Assembly: GCF_014641495.1 (NCBI RefSeq)
Contig: NZ_BMHV01000017.1
Coordinates: 1 to 64,000, forward strand
DNA length: 64,000 bases
Direction: 5' to 3'
From: Terasakiella brassicae
GTDB lineage: Bacteria > Pseudomonadota > Alphaproteobacteria > Rhodospirillales > Terasakiellaceae
Positions 8,264 through 17,562 of the stretch are shown in pieces. The notes beneath the pieces are model-generated. The model searched no databases. It was not told where the DNA came from and saw only the letters and a list, made by a program, of their open reading frames with translations. Position 1 is the stretch's first letter; each line of letters begins with the position of its first letter. Both the position numbers and the translations under genes were made by a program.

Positions 8264-11200
8264 TCAAGAAGCCGCTTCTTGGGCTTCAAGTTTTTTGAGC
8301 TGTTTTTCTGCCCGTTTCATCTGCGCGCGTTTCCACAACACAAACACAGCCGGGATGATGAGCAGAGCGAGGGCTGTGGCACTGATCATGCCGCCCACCA
8401 TGGGGGCCGCGATGCGTCGCATGACTTCTGATCCTGTGCCGGTACCAAACATAATCGGGAGAAGCCCTGCAATAACGACAGAGAATGTCATCATAATGGG
8501 CCGGACACGTAATAACGCACCTTCAATGACCGATTTATCAAGGTCTTCCCGTGTGATCTGACGATCTGCGACACGATCCATTTGGCGGTCAAGAGCTTGG
8601 TTCAGGTAGACGAGCATCAATACTCCGATCTCGACCGCTACACCTGCCAAGGCAATAAAGCCCACACCGACAGCTACTGAAAAGTTGTATCCCAAAAGAT
8701 AAAGAAGCCAGACACCTCCCACCAGAGCAAAGGGTAGTGTGCCCATGATGATGCCCACCTCAACCAGGTTTTTGAAATTGAGGAATAATAAGACAACGAT
8801 AATGGCAATCGTCACAGGGACCACGATGGAAAGCTTCTGTTTGGCGCGTTCCATAAATTCATACTGACCTGACCAAGCAATAGAATACCCAGCAGGCAGC
8901 TTGATCTGATCGGCGACTGCCTGTTTTGCATCCACAACATAAGACCCGAGGTCTCGATCTGCAATATCGACATAGATCCAACCATTGAGACGGGCATTTT
9001 CTGAGCGGATCATACCCGGCCCACCGACCACTTTGACGTTCGCAACTTCTGCCAAGGGGATTTGTGCGCCACTTGGTGTTACAATTGGCAGGGTTTTAAC
9101 CTGATCAACAGAATCACGCACATCACGTGGGTAACGTAAGTTGACAGGGTAGCGTTCACGGCCTTCCACCGTGCGTGTCACTGTCATTCCGCCGATAGCA
9201 GTTTTGACAACATCTTGAACATCTTGAATGTTCAGGCCGTAACGCGATGCCGCTGCACGATCAATATCGACGGTGACATATCGCCCACCTGTTACGCGTT
9301 CCGCATAAACAGAGGCTGTCCCTTCCACATTCTTGATAACCTTTTCAATCTCTTCACCTACTTTGGCAATGACTTCAAGGTCAGGGCCTGCGACTTTAAT
9401 CCCGACAGGTGTTTTAATCCCTGTTGCCAGCATATCAATGCGGTTTTTAATCGGCATGATCCAAGTATTGGTCAGGCTTGGCACATCAACGATTTGATCA
9501 AGTTCTCGCTTCAGATCGTCCATAGTCAGACCTTCACGCCACTGATCTTTTGGTTTCAGTTTAATCGTTGTTTCAATCATGGTCAGTGGAGCCGGGTCGG
9601 TGGCACTTTCTGCACGACCGGCCTTACCGTAAACCGTTTCCACCTCGGGGATGGTTTTGATCAGTTTGTTTGTCTGTTGGACAACCTCACTCACCTTGCC
9701 AACTGAAATGGCTGGGAAGGCACTGGGCATATAAAGCAAATCGCCTTCGTCCAGTTCTGGCATAAACTCGCTGCCCAAATTTTTAAGCGGCCAGATCGCG
9801 CTCATTGCCACGACAAGACAGACAACGATTAGCGTTTTTGGGAAACGTAATGCCGTATTGATAAAGGGGCGATACATGGCGATCAAAGCGCGGTTGACCG
9901 GGTTCTTATGTTCATGAACCACATGACCACGGATGAAATAGCCCATCAAAACAGGAACAAGTGTAATCGACAAAATTGCCGCTGCGGCCATCGCATACGT
10001 TTTTGTAAATGCGAGTGGGGAAAATAGACGACCTTCTTGTGCTTCAAGTGTGAAGACAGGCACGAAGCTCAACGTAATGATTAGCAGGGAAAAGAACAGC
10101 GGTGCGCCGACCTCACCAGCAGCTTGTGAAATCACCCGCCATCGGTTTTCGTCATTGAGTTCCGTTTTCTCCATATGTTTATGGACATTTTCAATCATCA
10201 CAATGGCGGCATCGACCATCGCCCCAATAGCAATGGCAATCCCCCCCAAAGACATGATGTTGGCGTTGATGCCCTGTTGTCCCATGATAATGAAGGCGGC
10301 GATGATACCAACAGGCAAGCTCGCGACAATCACAAGCGCAGAACGCACATGGAAAAGGAAGATTGCGCAGACAAGGGCAACGACAATAAATTCCTCAATC
10401 AGTTTTTCTTGTAGTGTTTCTACAGCGCGTTCAATCAAGCCGGAACGGTCATAGGTTTCAACAATTTCCACCCCTTCAGGAAGACCTTTTTTAAGTTCTT
10501 CAATCTTGGCTTTTGCGGCATCAATTGTGGTTAGGGCATTTTCGCCCCAACGCATGATGATTACGCCGCCCACAGCTTCACCTTCACCATTGAGTTCGCC
10601 AATACCACGGCGAAGTTGAGGGCCTACACGAATCTCCGCGACATCCCCCATGGTGATCGGCGTACCTGTTGATGTTGCGCCTAAAGGAATGGCACGTAAA
10701 TCATCCTCTGACTGAACATAACCCGTTGCGCGAACCATATATTCGGCTTCTGCCATCTCAATCACTGAACCGCCAACTTCTTGGTTGCCGTTTATGATAG
10801 CCATGCGAACTTTTGATAAAGGAAGGCTAAACGCACGTAGGCGATCAGGATCAACAATAACCTGATATTGTTTTACCATCCCGCCAATCGTAGCGACCTC
10901 TGAAACGCCGGGAACGGTTTGCAGTTCATATTTCAAGAACCAGTCTTGAATAGAGCGTAGTTGTGATAAGTCATGTTTGCCTGATTTATCAACCAATGCA
11001 TATTGATAAACCCAACCCACACCCGTTGCATCCGGCCCTAAAGCTGCACGCGCTTCGGGTGGAAGGTTTGGCGCAACTTGACTGAGATATTCCAGCACGC
11101 GAGAACGTGCCCAATAAAGGTCGGTTCCATCCTCAAAAATGACATATACGTATGAATCCCCAAAGAAGGAATAGCCCCTTACGTTGGTTGCACCCGGCAC

Positions 11201-11425
11201 AGATAACATGGCTGTTGTTAACGGATAAGTGACCTGATCTTCAACCACTTGGGGGGCCTGACCGGGGTAGCTGGTCTTGATGATCACCTGAACGTCGGAA
11301 AGATCGGGGATCGCATCCAGCGGTGTTTTCATCACCGTGTAGGAACCCCAACCAACGAATAGAAGAGTCAGTAAGATAACGATCAATCTGTTATTCACGG
11401 ACCATTGAATAATATTGGAAATCAT
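8264..11425 (-). CDS. cusA: Heavy-metal RND efflux pump CusA
   Basis: A 1053-aa inner-membrane proton-driven pump of the HME-RND family exporting Cu(I)/Ag(I) across both membranes with CusB and CusC. The N terminus (NRLIVILLTLLFVGWGSY) starts the first of 12 membrane spans. The long periplasmic loops and the motif GGIAIAIGAMVDAAIVMIEN in span 4 are typical of CusA. The porter domain has Met-rich positions such as TWIMPIKNRIDML. Length fits the family (about 1050). It overlaps cusB by ATGA and is followed by cusF after 41 bases. Confidence 0.95.
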   Translation of the reverse strand: MISNIIQWSVNNRLIVILLTLLFVGWGSYTVMKTPLDAIPDLSDVQVIIKTSYPGQAPQVVEDQVTYPLTTAMLSVPGATNVRGYSFFGDSYVYVIFEDGTDLYWARSRVLEYLSQVAPNLPPEARAALGPDATGVGWVYQYALVDKSGKHDLSQLRSIQDWFLKYELQTVPGVSEVATIGGMVKQYQVIVDPDRLRAFSLPLSKVRMAIINGNQEVGGSVIEMAEAEYMVRATGYVQSEDDLRAIPLGATSTGTPITMGDVAEIRVGPQLRRGIGELNGEGEAVGGVIIMRWGENALTTIDAAKAKIEELKKGLPEGVEIVETYDRSGLIERAVETLQEKLIEEFIVVALVCAIFLFHVRSALVIVASLPVGIIAAFIIMGQQGINANIMSLGGIAIAIGAMVDAAIVMIENVHKHMEKTELNDENRWRVISQAAGEVGAPLFFSLLIITLSFVPVFTLEAQEGRLFSPLAFTKTYAMAAAAILSITLVPVLMGYFIRGHVVHEHKNPVNRALIAMYRPFINTALRFPKTLIVVCLVVAMSAIWPLKNLGSEFMPELDEGDLLYMPSAFPAISVGKVSEVVQQTNKLIKTIPEVETVYGKAGRAESATDPAPLTMIETTIKLKPKDQWREGLTMDDLKRELDQIVDVPSLTNTWIMPIKNRIDMLATGIKTPVGIKVAGPDLEVIAKVGEEIEKVIKNVEGTASVYAERVTGGRYVTVDIDRAAASRYGLNIQDVQDVVKTAIGGMTVTRTVEGRERYPVNLRYPRDVRDSVDQVKTLPIVTPSGAQIPLAEVANVKVVGGPGMIRSENARLNGWIYVDIADRDLGSYVVDAKQAVADQIKLPAGYSIAWSGQYEFMERAKQKLSIVVPVTIAIIVVLLFLNFKNLVEVGIIMGTLPFALVGGVWLLYLLGYNFSVAVGVGFIALAGVAVEIGVLMLVYLNQALDRQMDRVADRQITREDLDKSVIEGALLRVRPIMMTFSVVIAGLLPIMFGTGTGSEVMRRIAAPMVGGMISATALALLIIPAVFVLWKRAQMKRAEKQLKKLEAQEAAS

Positions 11426-13155
11426 TGGGCGTTACCCTTTTCCAATACTTTAACGCTTCCTAAGCCAAACATACCTTCAGAATCTTTGGAAAGGCCAAAG
11501 CGAATTTTGTCACCCGCGTTTAACTCTGAAAGGTCAAAATCACCTAATTTTGTGAAATCCATTTCCATTTCAGGCCATCCAATTTCAGGAATGGGGGCAT
11601 GTTTCATATTAAGGGTGTTATTTTCAACCGACACTGAATTGATAACCCCCTCTCCATAAGCTTCGATTTTAGGGCCTGACATAGGCATAATTTTGGAAAT
11701 ACCCCACATGCCTTCATCATCTTGGGCAAGGGTAATATGGACGCTATCATTCTCTTTAAGGCCATCCAGTGATGCGCCTTGCAAAAGTTTGAAATCCATT
11801 GTCATTGCAGGCCATCCGATTGATGCAATTGGATCATGTGTCAAATTGACCATAGCGTGATCGGGCATAAGGGCGTTAACCTTTGCCATAGCTGTTGGGG
11901 CGGTAGTTTCGTCAGCTTTGTTATCAGCTTCTTCAGTATCTGATAGGCGTTGAATACTGGCTGAAAGGCTGGCTTCTGAATCGATCAGGAACTGACCGGA
12001 TGTCACCACCTTGTCATTTTCTGAAATACCTTTGACAATTTCAATACGTTGATTGGCCTCAATGCCGCTAATGACTTCAACGGATTTAAAACGTCCTTCC
12101 CCCAAGGCCAAAATCAAACGATCTCGTTTACCAGAGCGAATGACAGCTTCTCTTGGCACAGTAAGAACATCGTCTTTACCAACACCTGAAATGCTAACTT
12201 TGGCATACATGTTGGGTTTCAGTTCTTCATCAGGATTATCAAACTTAAGACGCACCTTGAGAGTGCGTGCCTTAGCATCAAGCGTGGGATAGATATATTC
12301 CACCCGTCCTTCCCAGTGTTTGCCGGGGGCATATGACAAGCTCATGGAAGCATCTTGCCCAACTTTTACCGCTTGAGCCTGATCTTCAAACACATCAGCC
12401 AGTAACCAGACAGACGATAGGTCAGCTAACGTAAATGTGCTTTGTTGTTGAGTGATATACATGCCATCACGCACATTCATGCTTGAGACAACACCATCTT
12501 GTGGAGCGCGAATTTGAACAAGGCGCTGTATTTTTCTTGTTTTTCGAAGCTGGTCAATTTGATCGCGATTGAAATCAAGGGCACGTAGGCGTTCGGCCGA
12601 AGCCGCAATCAATCCGGTGCGTCTGGTTTGTAGGGCCTGGAGGTATTCTGCTTGGGCGTTCGCAAGATCGGGTGAATAGTATTCGAACAGCAATTGGCCC
12701 CGCTTCACCCGTTCACCGACAGATTTTACGCCCAAATGTTCAATCCAACCATCTGAGCGGACATGAACCTGTTTGATCTTGCTTTCGTCATAATTCAGAT
12801 AGCCGACTGTCTCAATATTTTGGGATAAATCCAAACGTTTGACAGACGCCGTTCTGACGCCAATATTATTAACGACGGAAGCTTTGATCTTAATCGCGTT
12901 GCTATCATCGTCGTTATTTTCAGCACCCTCATAGACAGGGATTAAGTCCATACCCATCGGGGATTTACCGGGCTTATCGCTACGGAAATTCGCATCCATC
13001 GGGGCAACCCAATAGAGGATTTTCTTTTCCGCGCTGGCGCTACTTCCCACGCCATCTGCCGAGCTATTCAAAATACCGGATTGCTGGAGGCCATACATAC
13101 CGATTGCGCCCAACAGTCCTGCGGATAGGGCGATCACAACTGTCTTTGAACTCAC
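11422..13155 (-). CDS. cusB: Periplasmic adaptor CusB with two C-terminal CusF domains
   Basis: A 577-aa membrane-fusion protein. After an N-terminal anchor comes a heavy-metal-binding motif (YWVAPMDANFRSDKPG through PMGMDLIPVYE, about residues 48-75), then barrel-sandwich, hairpin and beta-barrel regions ending near 400. Two tandem CusF-like domains follow, at about 415-485 (SIGWPAMTMDF) and 500-575 (EIGWPEMEMDF), each with the Trp and paired Met ligands. Ordinary CusB is near 400 residues, so these are true additions. The protein may thus carry its own chaperones. It overlaps both neighbours by four bases. Confidence 0.93.
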   Translation of the reverse strand: MSSKTVVIALSAGLLGAIGMYGLQQSGILNSSADGVGSSASAEKKILYWVAPMDANFRSDKPGKSPMGMDLIPVYEGAENNDDDSNAIKIKASVVNNIGVRTASVKRLDLSQNIETVGYLNYDESKIKQVHVRSDGWIEHLGVKSVGERVKRGQLLFEYYSPDLANAQAEYLQALQTRRTGLIAASAERLRALDFNRDQIDQLRKTRKIQRLVQIRAPQDGVVSSMNVRDGMYITQQQSTFTLADLSSVWLLADVFEDQAQAVKVGQDASMSLSYAPGKHWEGRVEYIYPTLDAKARTLKVRLKFDNPDEELKPNMYAKVSISGVGKDDVLTVPREAVIRSGKRDRLILALGEGRFKSVEVISGIEANQRIEIVKGISENDKVVTSGQFLIDSEASLSASIQRLSDTEEADNKADETTAPTAMAKVNALMPDHAMVNLTHDPIASIGWPAMTMDFKLLQGASLDGLKENDSVHITLAQDDEGMWGISKIMPMSGPKIEAYGEGVINSVSVENNTLNMKHAPIPEIGWPEMEMDFTKLGDFDLSELNAGDKIRFGLSKDSEGMFGLGSVKVLEKGNAQ

Positions 13156-14408
13156 AGCGTTTCTCCTTGAAGATATTGAAGGCGAGCAAGTGATTTTGAG
13201 CTGTCTATTTGAAGACGCAGATGTTTAAGGCGTGCTTCCAGTTCAGCGACACGGGCGCGAACCAGTTCATCAAAATCAGATGCTTCATATTGATAGGCGG
13301 TAATCGCAGCTGATACATTGTCTTGGGCGCGTTTAAGGATTTGGCTTTCAAAATTTTCAAGACGTTCTTTCGTACGATTATAGTTCGCGATTTCTGAACG
13401 ATATTCTTGAGTTAGTTCGCGTAATTGCTCATCTGCACGAAGGCGTGCGGCAGCAGCTTGGTGTTTGCTCGCGCTGAGTTTTCGGTCTTGGCGTTTGTCG
13501 GTGAAGAGAGGAATGCTCATTGTGAGTTTAAAACTGACGAGATCAGCTCGCTCCTGCCCCATGGGCGTATCTTCTCGATAGCCATATGATGCACCAACGC
13601 CGAATTTTGGTGCATAGTCAGCTTCTGCAAGTTTGACACGTTTTTTGGATGCTTCTTCTTGTTCATTGAACATTTTCAGAGAGGGGTGCTTTGTGAGTGC
13701 ATCCAAGAAAGTGATTTCATCTAACGGGAGAGCCAATGCAGGTAGATCATCAGGCAATGTTCTGGCATTTGCATTTTCACCAATCCATTTGCTGATGTTT
13801 GCTTTGGTAACATCAAGGTTTTTAAGAGCATCTAAGGATCGATCATCAAGAAGACTAGAAGCAAGTTCAGCTGCGAGAACTCTTTGCGCACTGATACGGC
13901 CCGAACTGTAACTTGCCTGCACAGACTTGATGTCATCTTCAACCAAATCTCTGTAATCTTCTAGAATCAGTAAAGCTTTTTTCCAATATAGGGCTTCTAG
14001 GTAAGATAGGCGTACAGCCTTAAGGGAAAGGAGTTTCCTTGTTGTCTCATTTGCTTGATCTACACGAGAAAGGGCTGATGCGATTTCAGATTTGGCATCA
14101 AGTGCACTGAAATTTGGGATTTGTTGTGTGATGCCGACCTGAAACTGGGTCATGGCTTCCTGGTCGGTATTAAAGGTATCAGTGGGCAGATTTAAGGCCC
14201 CAAGACTGATCATAGGGTCGGGAAGTTGTCCTTCTGCAATAGCAAGCTCTTCTTGAGCTTTTGAATTGCTCTGAAATTGCTTTGATAAGGGGTCCGCTGC
14301 TAGAGTAAGGTTTTCCGCTTCTGAGAGACTGAGCTCCTGAGCGAAAACGACGGTACTAAAAAGGGACAACGTAAGAAAGCTCACGCTTAAGGTACGTAAT
14401 TTTCTCAT
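13152..14408 (-). CDS. cusC: Outer-membrane efflux channel CusC (TolC family)
   Basis: A 418-aa TolC-family channel: signal peptide (through VVFAQ) and two outer-membrane-efflux repeats with long coiled-coil helices (residues about 30-220 and 240-415, for example AELEARLKHLRLQIDSSK). It is the first gene of the cusCBAF unit and starts about 150 bases after a CusR-box-like site. It should complete the tripartite pump. Short N terminus compared with some lipoprotein-type CusC; no lipobox is seen. Confidence 0.88.
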   Translation of the reverse strand: MRKLRTLSVSFLTLSLFSTVVFAQELSLSEAENLTLAADPLSKQFQSNSKAQEELAIAEGQLPDPMISLGALNLPTDTFNTDQEAMTQFQVGITQQIPNFSALDAKSEIASALSRVDQANETTRKLLSLKAVRLSYLEALYWKKALLILEDYRDLVEDDIKSVQASYSSGRISAQRVLAAELASSLLDDRSLDALKNLDVTKANISKWIGENANARTLPDDLPALALPLDEITFLDALTKHPSLKMFNEQEEASKKRVKLAEADYAPKFGVGASYGYREDTPMGQERADLVSFKLTMSIPLFTDKRQDRKLSASKHQAAAARLRADEQLRELTQEYRSEIANYNRTKERLENFESQILKRAQDNVSAAITAYQYEASDFDELVRARVAELEARLKHLRLQIDSSKSLARLQYLQGETL

Positions 14409-14559
14409 TTGTACGCACCCTTTTGAAATCTATAGCCGACCGACATTCTTTATCCTTTCATTCATCATTGTTTTGCAGTGCAAAATTTTAGTTGAGATGA
14501 ATGTGAAGAAAAAATGTGACTAATGTTTTTCAATGACTAGGGTAGTTTGTGCCAAATTG

Positions 14560-14574
14560 TGACAAACTTTGACC
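14560..14574. promoter_or_regulatory. CusR-box-like operator before cusCBAF
   Basis: TGACAAACTTTGACC matches the recurring island palindrome except in the last two bases. It is preceded by a second half-like TTGTG. It lies about 150 bases before the cusC start. Confidence 0.55.
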
Positions 14575-14617
14575 AAATCCTGCAAGCCAGTTTCTCCCTT
14601 CTAAAGCCGCACAAAAA

Positions 14618-14646
14618 AAGAAGCCCACAATCCTGTAGGCTTCTTC
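14618..14646. terminator. Hairpin terminator after the Spy-like gene
   Basis: AAGAAGCC-CACA, ATCC, TGT-AGGCTTCTT forms a stem just beyond the stop of the minus-strand gene at 14676, with a run of A bases on its left, which gives a U-run in the minus-strand transcript. Confidence 0.7.
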
Positions 14647-14675
14647 ACTGTTAACCTTATTTATCGCCTGAAGGA

Positions 14676-15212
14676 TTATTCAGACATATGAGGTGCAGAG
14701 TTCATCATATAGCCACCGCCATAATTCCCACCACAGGGCATATCTGCAAATGTTGGGGTAGATTTGAAAATTTCAGCTTGTTCTGCTGTCAAGACTTTCA
14801 AGAGGGCAGCTTCAGCCGTTTCAAGGGCCTTTGCATCTTCGCTGTGGGCATCCCACATGCTTTTCATATAATTCTGACGATCTTCGAAGCTCATTTCATG
14901 CATGGTTTGTGGATCCATACTTTCATGTTGGGTTTCAAAGTTTTCTTCTGTGGTTTTTAACGTATTGATATAAGCTGTCCATGCAGGAATTTGCTCATCT
15001 GTGAGTTTGAGCTTTGTTTTCAGCTCGTCAGTCGTAAGCGGTTTGACCTGCATATATTGGCTCATATGGCCATAGCCGCCTCCCATCATCATGCCCATCA
15101 TACCGCCGCCCATCCGTTGCCCATTTTGTGGACCATGTGCAAAAGCGCTGTAAGAAGCTACGGCGACAATAGCAAGTGCTGCTACGGACGAAATCAAAAA
15201 AGTGCGTTTCAT
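14676..15212 (-). CDS. Spy/CpxP-like periplasmic protein
   Basis: A 178-aa secreted protein: signal peptide (through SAFAH), a Met/Gly-rich segment (RMGGGMMGMMMGGGYGH, about residues 33-49) and a helical domain with LTXXQ-type motifs (LKLTDEQIPAW, LTAEQAEIF). These are features of the Spy/CpxP/CnrX group of periplasmic chaperones and metal sensors. The Met-rich stretch would suit Cu(I). A perfect CusR-type palindrome lies about 100 bases upstream, so copper induction is likely. It is monocistronic, with its own terminator. Confidence 0.78.
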   Translation of the reverse strand: MKRTFLISSVAALAIVAVASYSAFAHGPQNGQRMGGGMMGMMMGGGYGHMSQYMQVKPLTTDELKTKLKLTDEQIPAWTAYINTLKTTEENFETQHESMDPQTMHEMSFEDRQNYMKSMWDAHSEDAKALETAEAALLKVLTAEQAEIFKSTPTFADMPCGGNYGGGYMMNSAPHMSE

Positions 15213-15314
15213 TTTAACTTCCCCTATTTTGAAATGAAGAGCCCTAAGCTCCTTATATTCTTAATATTATAATACGGTAATGTAACGAGCATGTGTCTGA
15301 AAACATTAAAGTTG

Positions 15315-15329
15315 TGACAAAGTTTGTCA
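15315..15329. promoter_or_regulatory. CusR-box-like operator before the Spy-like gene
   Basis: TGACAAAGTTTGTCA is a palindrome apart from its central base. It lies about 100 bases before the Spy-like gene start and just past the end of the cytochrome gene at 15347. Confidence 0.65.
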
Positions 15330-15346
15330 TTTCCCTTTTTTGTGTT

Positions 15347-15817
15347 CTATTGAGACTTTTCTTGTTCGCTCACCTTGGTCTGGAACTCCAACTGTTTCTC
15401 TTTCCAGGACGTTTTGATATAGGCAAGGGCTGCCCAGATTTTTTCATCTGATAAGCTTTTTGAGAAAGGCTGCATGGCGCTTTTAAAATCTTTTCCGGCA
15501 ATCGCCTGACCGCCTTCCTTAACGTATTTGAATAAGAGCTGATCGCCATGGTGCCATGTATGACCATCGCCATTATGAGGAGGGGCGTATTGGGTTCCAT
15601 CTTCTTTTGTGCGCTTCCAATCCGGGTCTTCCCCTTCAAAGTTTACCCCATGGCAGGAGGCACAATTTTGATCATACACCTGTTTCCCAAGCGCGACTTG
15701 ATGGGTATTTTTAGGATCAGCTCCACCGGCTGTACCTGCGAACTGGAAATAACTAAACGTTGCCACACCGACGCTAAATAGGACTGCAAAAGAAACTGCG
15801 AGAGCATTTTTATTCAT
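15347..15817 (-). CDS. Membrane-anchored cytochrome c
   Basis: A 156-aa protein with an N-terminal membrane anchor (about residues 7-28) and one class I cytochrome c domain (CASCH at 52-56; a Met ligand probably in SAMQPFSKSLSDE). It shares the His-rich insert (GDGHTWHHGDQLL) with the cytochrome domain at 4376. It begins 8 bases after the Rieske gene, so the two are cotranscribed and may exchange electrons. Confidence 0.8.
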   Translation of the reverse strand: MNKNALAVSFAVLFSVGVATFSYFQFAGTAGGADPKNTHQVALGKQVYDQNCASCHGVNFEGEDPDWKRTKEDGTQYAPPHNGDGHTWHHGDQLLFKYVKEGGQAIAGKDFKSAMQPFSKSLSDEKIWAALAYIKTSWKEKQLEFQTKVSEQEKSQ

Positions 15818-15825
15818 ATCTTTTC

Positions 15826-16356
15826 TTATCCAATCTGAAGAATATCATTTGCTTTAAAAGTGTAGGGAGGAATAGCAAGGTTGCGCGGCGCAGGCCCTTT
15901 CCTGATCCGCCCGGATTGATCATAATGGGAACCATGGCAAGGACAAAACCATCCTCCCCAGTCACCTCTTGGGTCTCCCTCTTTTTGCCCCATCGGGATG
16001 CACCCTAAGTGAGTACAAACACCAATAGCGACAAGCCATTGTGCTTTTTGCACACGGTCTTGATCTGTTTGAGGGTCACGTAAATCCTCTATTTTTTCAG
16101 AACGGATTTTCTGCACGGTGTTTTCACTTCTGTACTCAATGAAAACAGGTTTTCCCCGCCAAATGACTGTAATACGCTGACCCTCTTCAATAGGAGAAAT
16201 ATCAACCTCAGTCGTTGCCAAAGCAGCAACATCTTTAGCAGGCATCATGGAGCCAATGAACGGCCAAAGGGCAAGGGCCGTACCAGAAAGACCAATCGCA
16301 GTCGTACCCAGCAACAAAATATCGCGACGGTTAGGCTGTGAAACTGTTGTGCTCAT
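15826..16356 (-). CDS. Rieske iron-sulfur protein (orphan, petA-like)
   Basis: A 176-aa protein with a twin-arginine-like start (NRRDILLLG), one anchor helix and a [2Fe-2S] Rieske domain with CTHLGC (114-119) and CPCHGSH (138-144), as in the cytochrome bc1 subunit. No cytochrome b or c1 gene is nearby, so it is not part of an ordinary bc1 operon. It sits between the lgt remnant and a cytochrome c gene in the CopA operon. It may be a mobile copy, or may act with the adjacent cytochrome in a copper-linked electron route. Confidence 0.88.
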   Translation of the reverse strand: MSTTVSQPNRRDILLLGTTAIGLSGTALALWPFIGSMMPAKDVAALATTEVDISPIEEGQRITVIWRGKPVFIEYRSENTVQKIRSEKIEDLRDPQTDQDRVQKAQWLVAIGVCTHLGCIPMGQKEGDPRGDWGGWFCPCHGSHYDQSGRIRKGPAPRNLAIPPYTFKANDILQIG

Positions 16357-17167
16357 GTGACAATCTCCTTCTGACTTTCTACTGACGGCTTTTTAAAGAT
16401 AGCGTAGACGATCAAGCCAACTCCGATCACAATCATAGGAGCGGAAAGCCACTGTCCCATGGTGGAACCACCCGTTAAAAAGCCGATTTGAACGTCCGGT
16501 TGGCGAAACAGTTCAACAAATGAGCGTGCCAAGCCGTAACCGATCAAGAATACCCCGGTCGATACCCCTCGACGTTCCCGCACAGCAGAAAATCGCACCA
16601 GAATATTTAGAATGGCAAAAAGCAATAGGCCTTCCAGGGCGGCCTCATAGAGTTGGCTCGGATGTCTGGGGGCTTCTCCCCCGTTCGGAAAAACCACACC
16701 CCAGGCAACATCCGTAACCCGACCATAAAGTTCACCGTTGATAAAGTTTGCGACCCGCCCGAACAACAAACCAATAGGAGCTGCCGTTGCCACCAAATCA
16801 GCAAGAAGCATAACTTCAATCTTTTCTTGCGGGCGTATAGGTAGGTTGCGACGACTACACCCAAAAAGCCACCATGAAAGGACATGCCACCCTTCCACAC
16901 TTCTAAGATTGCCATCGGATTGCTGGCGTAATAATCCAGATTATAGAACATAACATAACCGCCCCGACCACCGATGATGACACCGACAATGGCCCAGAAC
17001 AGGAAATCATCCACGTTTTCTGATGTAATGGCATGCTTGAAACGACCACACATGCATTTGATGTAGGCCCAGCCCAACATCAAACCAGCAATATAGGCAA
17101 GCGCATACCAGCGAATGGCAAAGGGTCCGATTTGAATAAGGACAGGATCAATATCAGGAAAAGACAT
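16353..17167 (-). pseudogene. lgt: Prolipoprotein diacylglyceryl transferase (lgt), frameshifted
   Basis: Two minus-strand frames together give a whole Lgt. The first (from 17167, PFAIRWYALAYIAGLMLGW to VVVATYLYARKKRLK) holds the N-terminal half. The second (VMLLADLVATAAPIGLLFGR, NFINGELYGR, HPSQLYEAALEG, to 16353) holds the rest. The switch is near 16815-16830, within GCAAGAAAAGATTGAAG on the coding strand, and needs a one- or two-base correction. Lgt adds lipid to lipoprotein Cys residues. Copies in copper islands are accessory. Its stop overlaps the Rieske start (ATGA). A sequencing error cannot be excluded. Confidence 0.85.
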
Positions 17168-17181
17168 CTCTACTCTCCTAC

Positions 17182-17562
17182 TTAAGCGCTTACCAATAGC
17201 TTGCCTCGATACATGCTCATTTGACAGGTGAACTCAAACTCTCCAGTCTCGCTTGGTGTAAAATCAATGTTGATTTCTTTGCCTTCAGGGAGCTTTTCAC
17301 TTTTTTCAAAATCAGGCAAAACGACCATTTCAGAACAGGAGGCATTTTCTTCGCGTCTAAAAGTCAATCGGACAGGGATGTCTTTTTTGACCGAAATGGT
17401 GTCAGGTGTATATCCGCCTTTAACAATGATCAATTGCTTCTGTATTCCGTCCGTGACGGCAATGTTGGGCTGTGAGTTTTTCGGCTTCATCCAGAAAAAC
17501 TTGATGATGAGCGCAATCAGAAAGAAGCTGGATATTGTGACTAAGATTTGGTCCCAGGTCAT
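17182..17562 (-). CDS. Membrane-anchored cupredoxin-domain protein
   Basis: A 126-aa protein: one N-terminal membrane helix (residues about 5-25) and a cupredoxin fold with likely ligands Cys in NASCSEMVV and Cys/Met in [10 protein letters not shown]. Such cupredoxin-like proteins often stand beside CopA ATPases and may receive or bind periplasmic copper. Its start overlaps the copA stop by ATGA and the lgt remnant follows after 14 bases. Confidence 0.75.
   Translation of the reverse strand: MTWDQILVTISSFFLIALIIKFFWMKPKNSQPNIAVTDGIQKQLIIVKGGYTPDTISVKKDIPVRLTFRREENASCSEMVVLPDFEKSEKLPEGKEINIDFTPSETGEFEFTCQMSMYRGKLLVSA

Noticed and set aside
16607-17167. Two separate overlapping proteins in the lgt region
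   Set aside because: Each holds a different half of one Lgt sequence, so a single frameshifted gene explains both.
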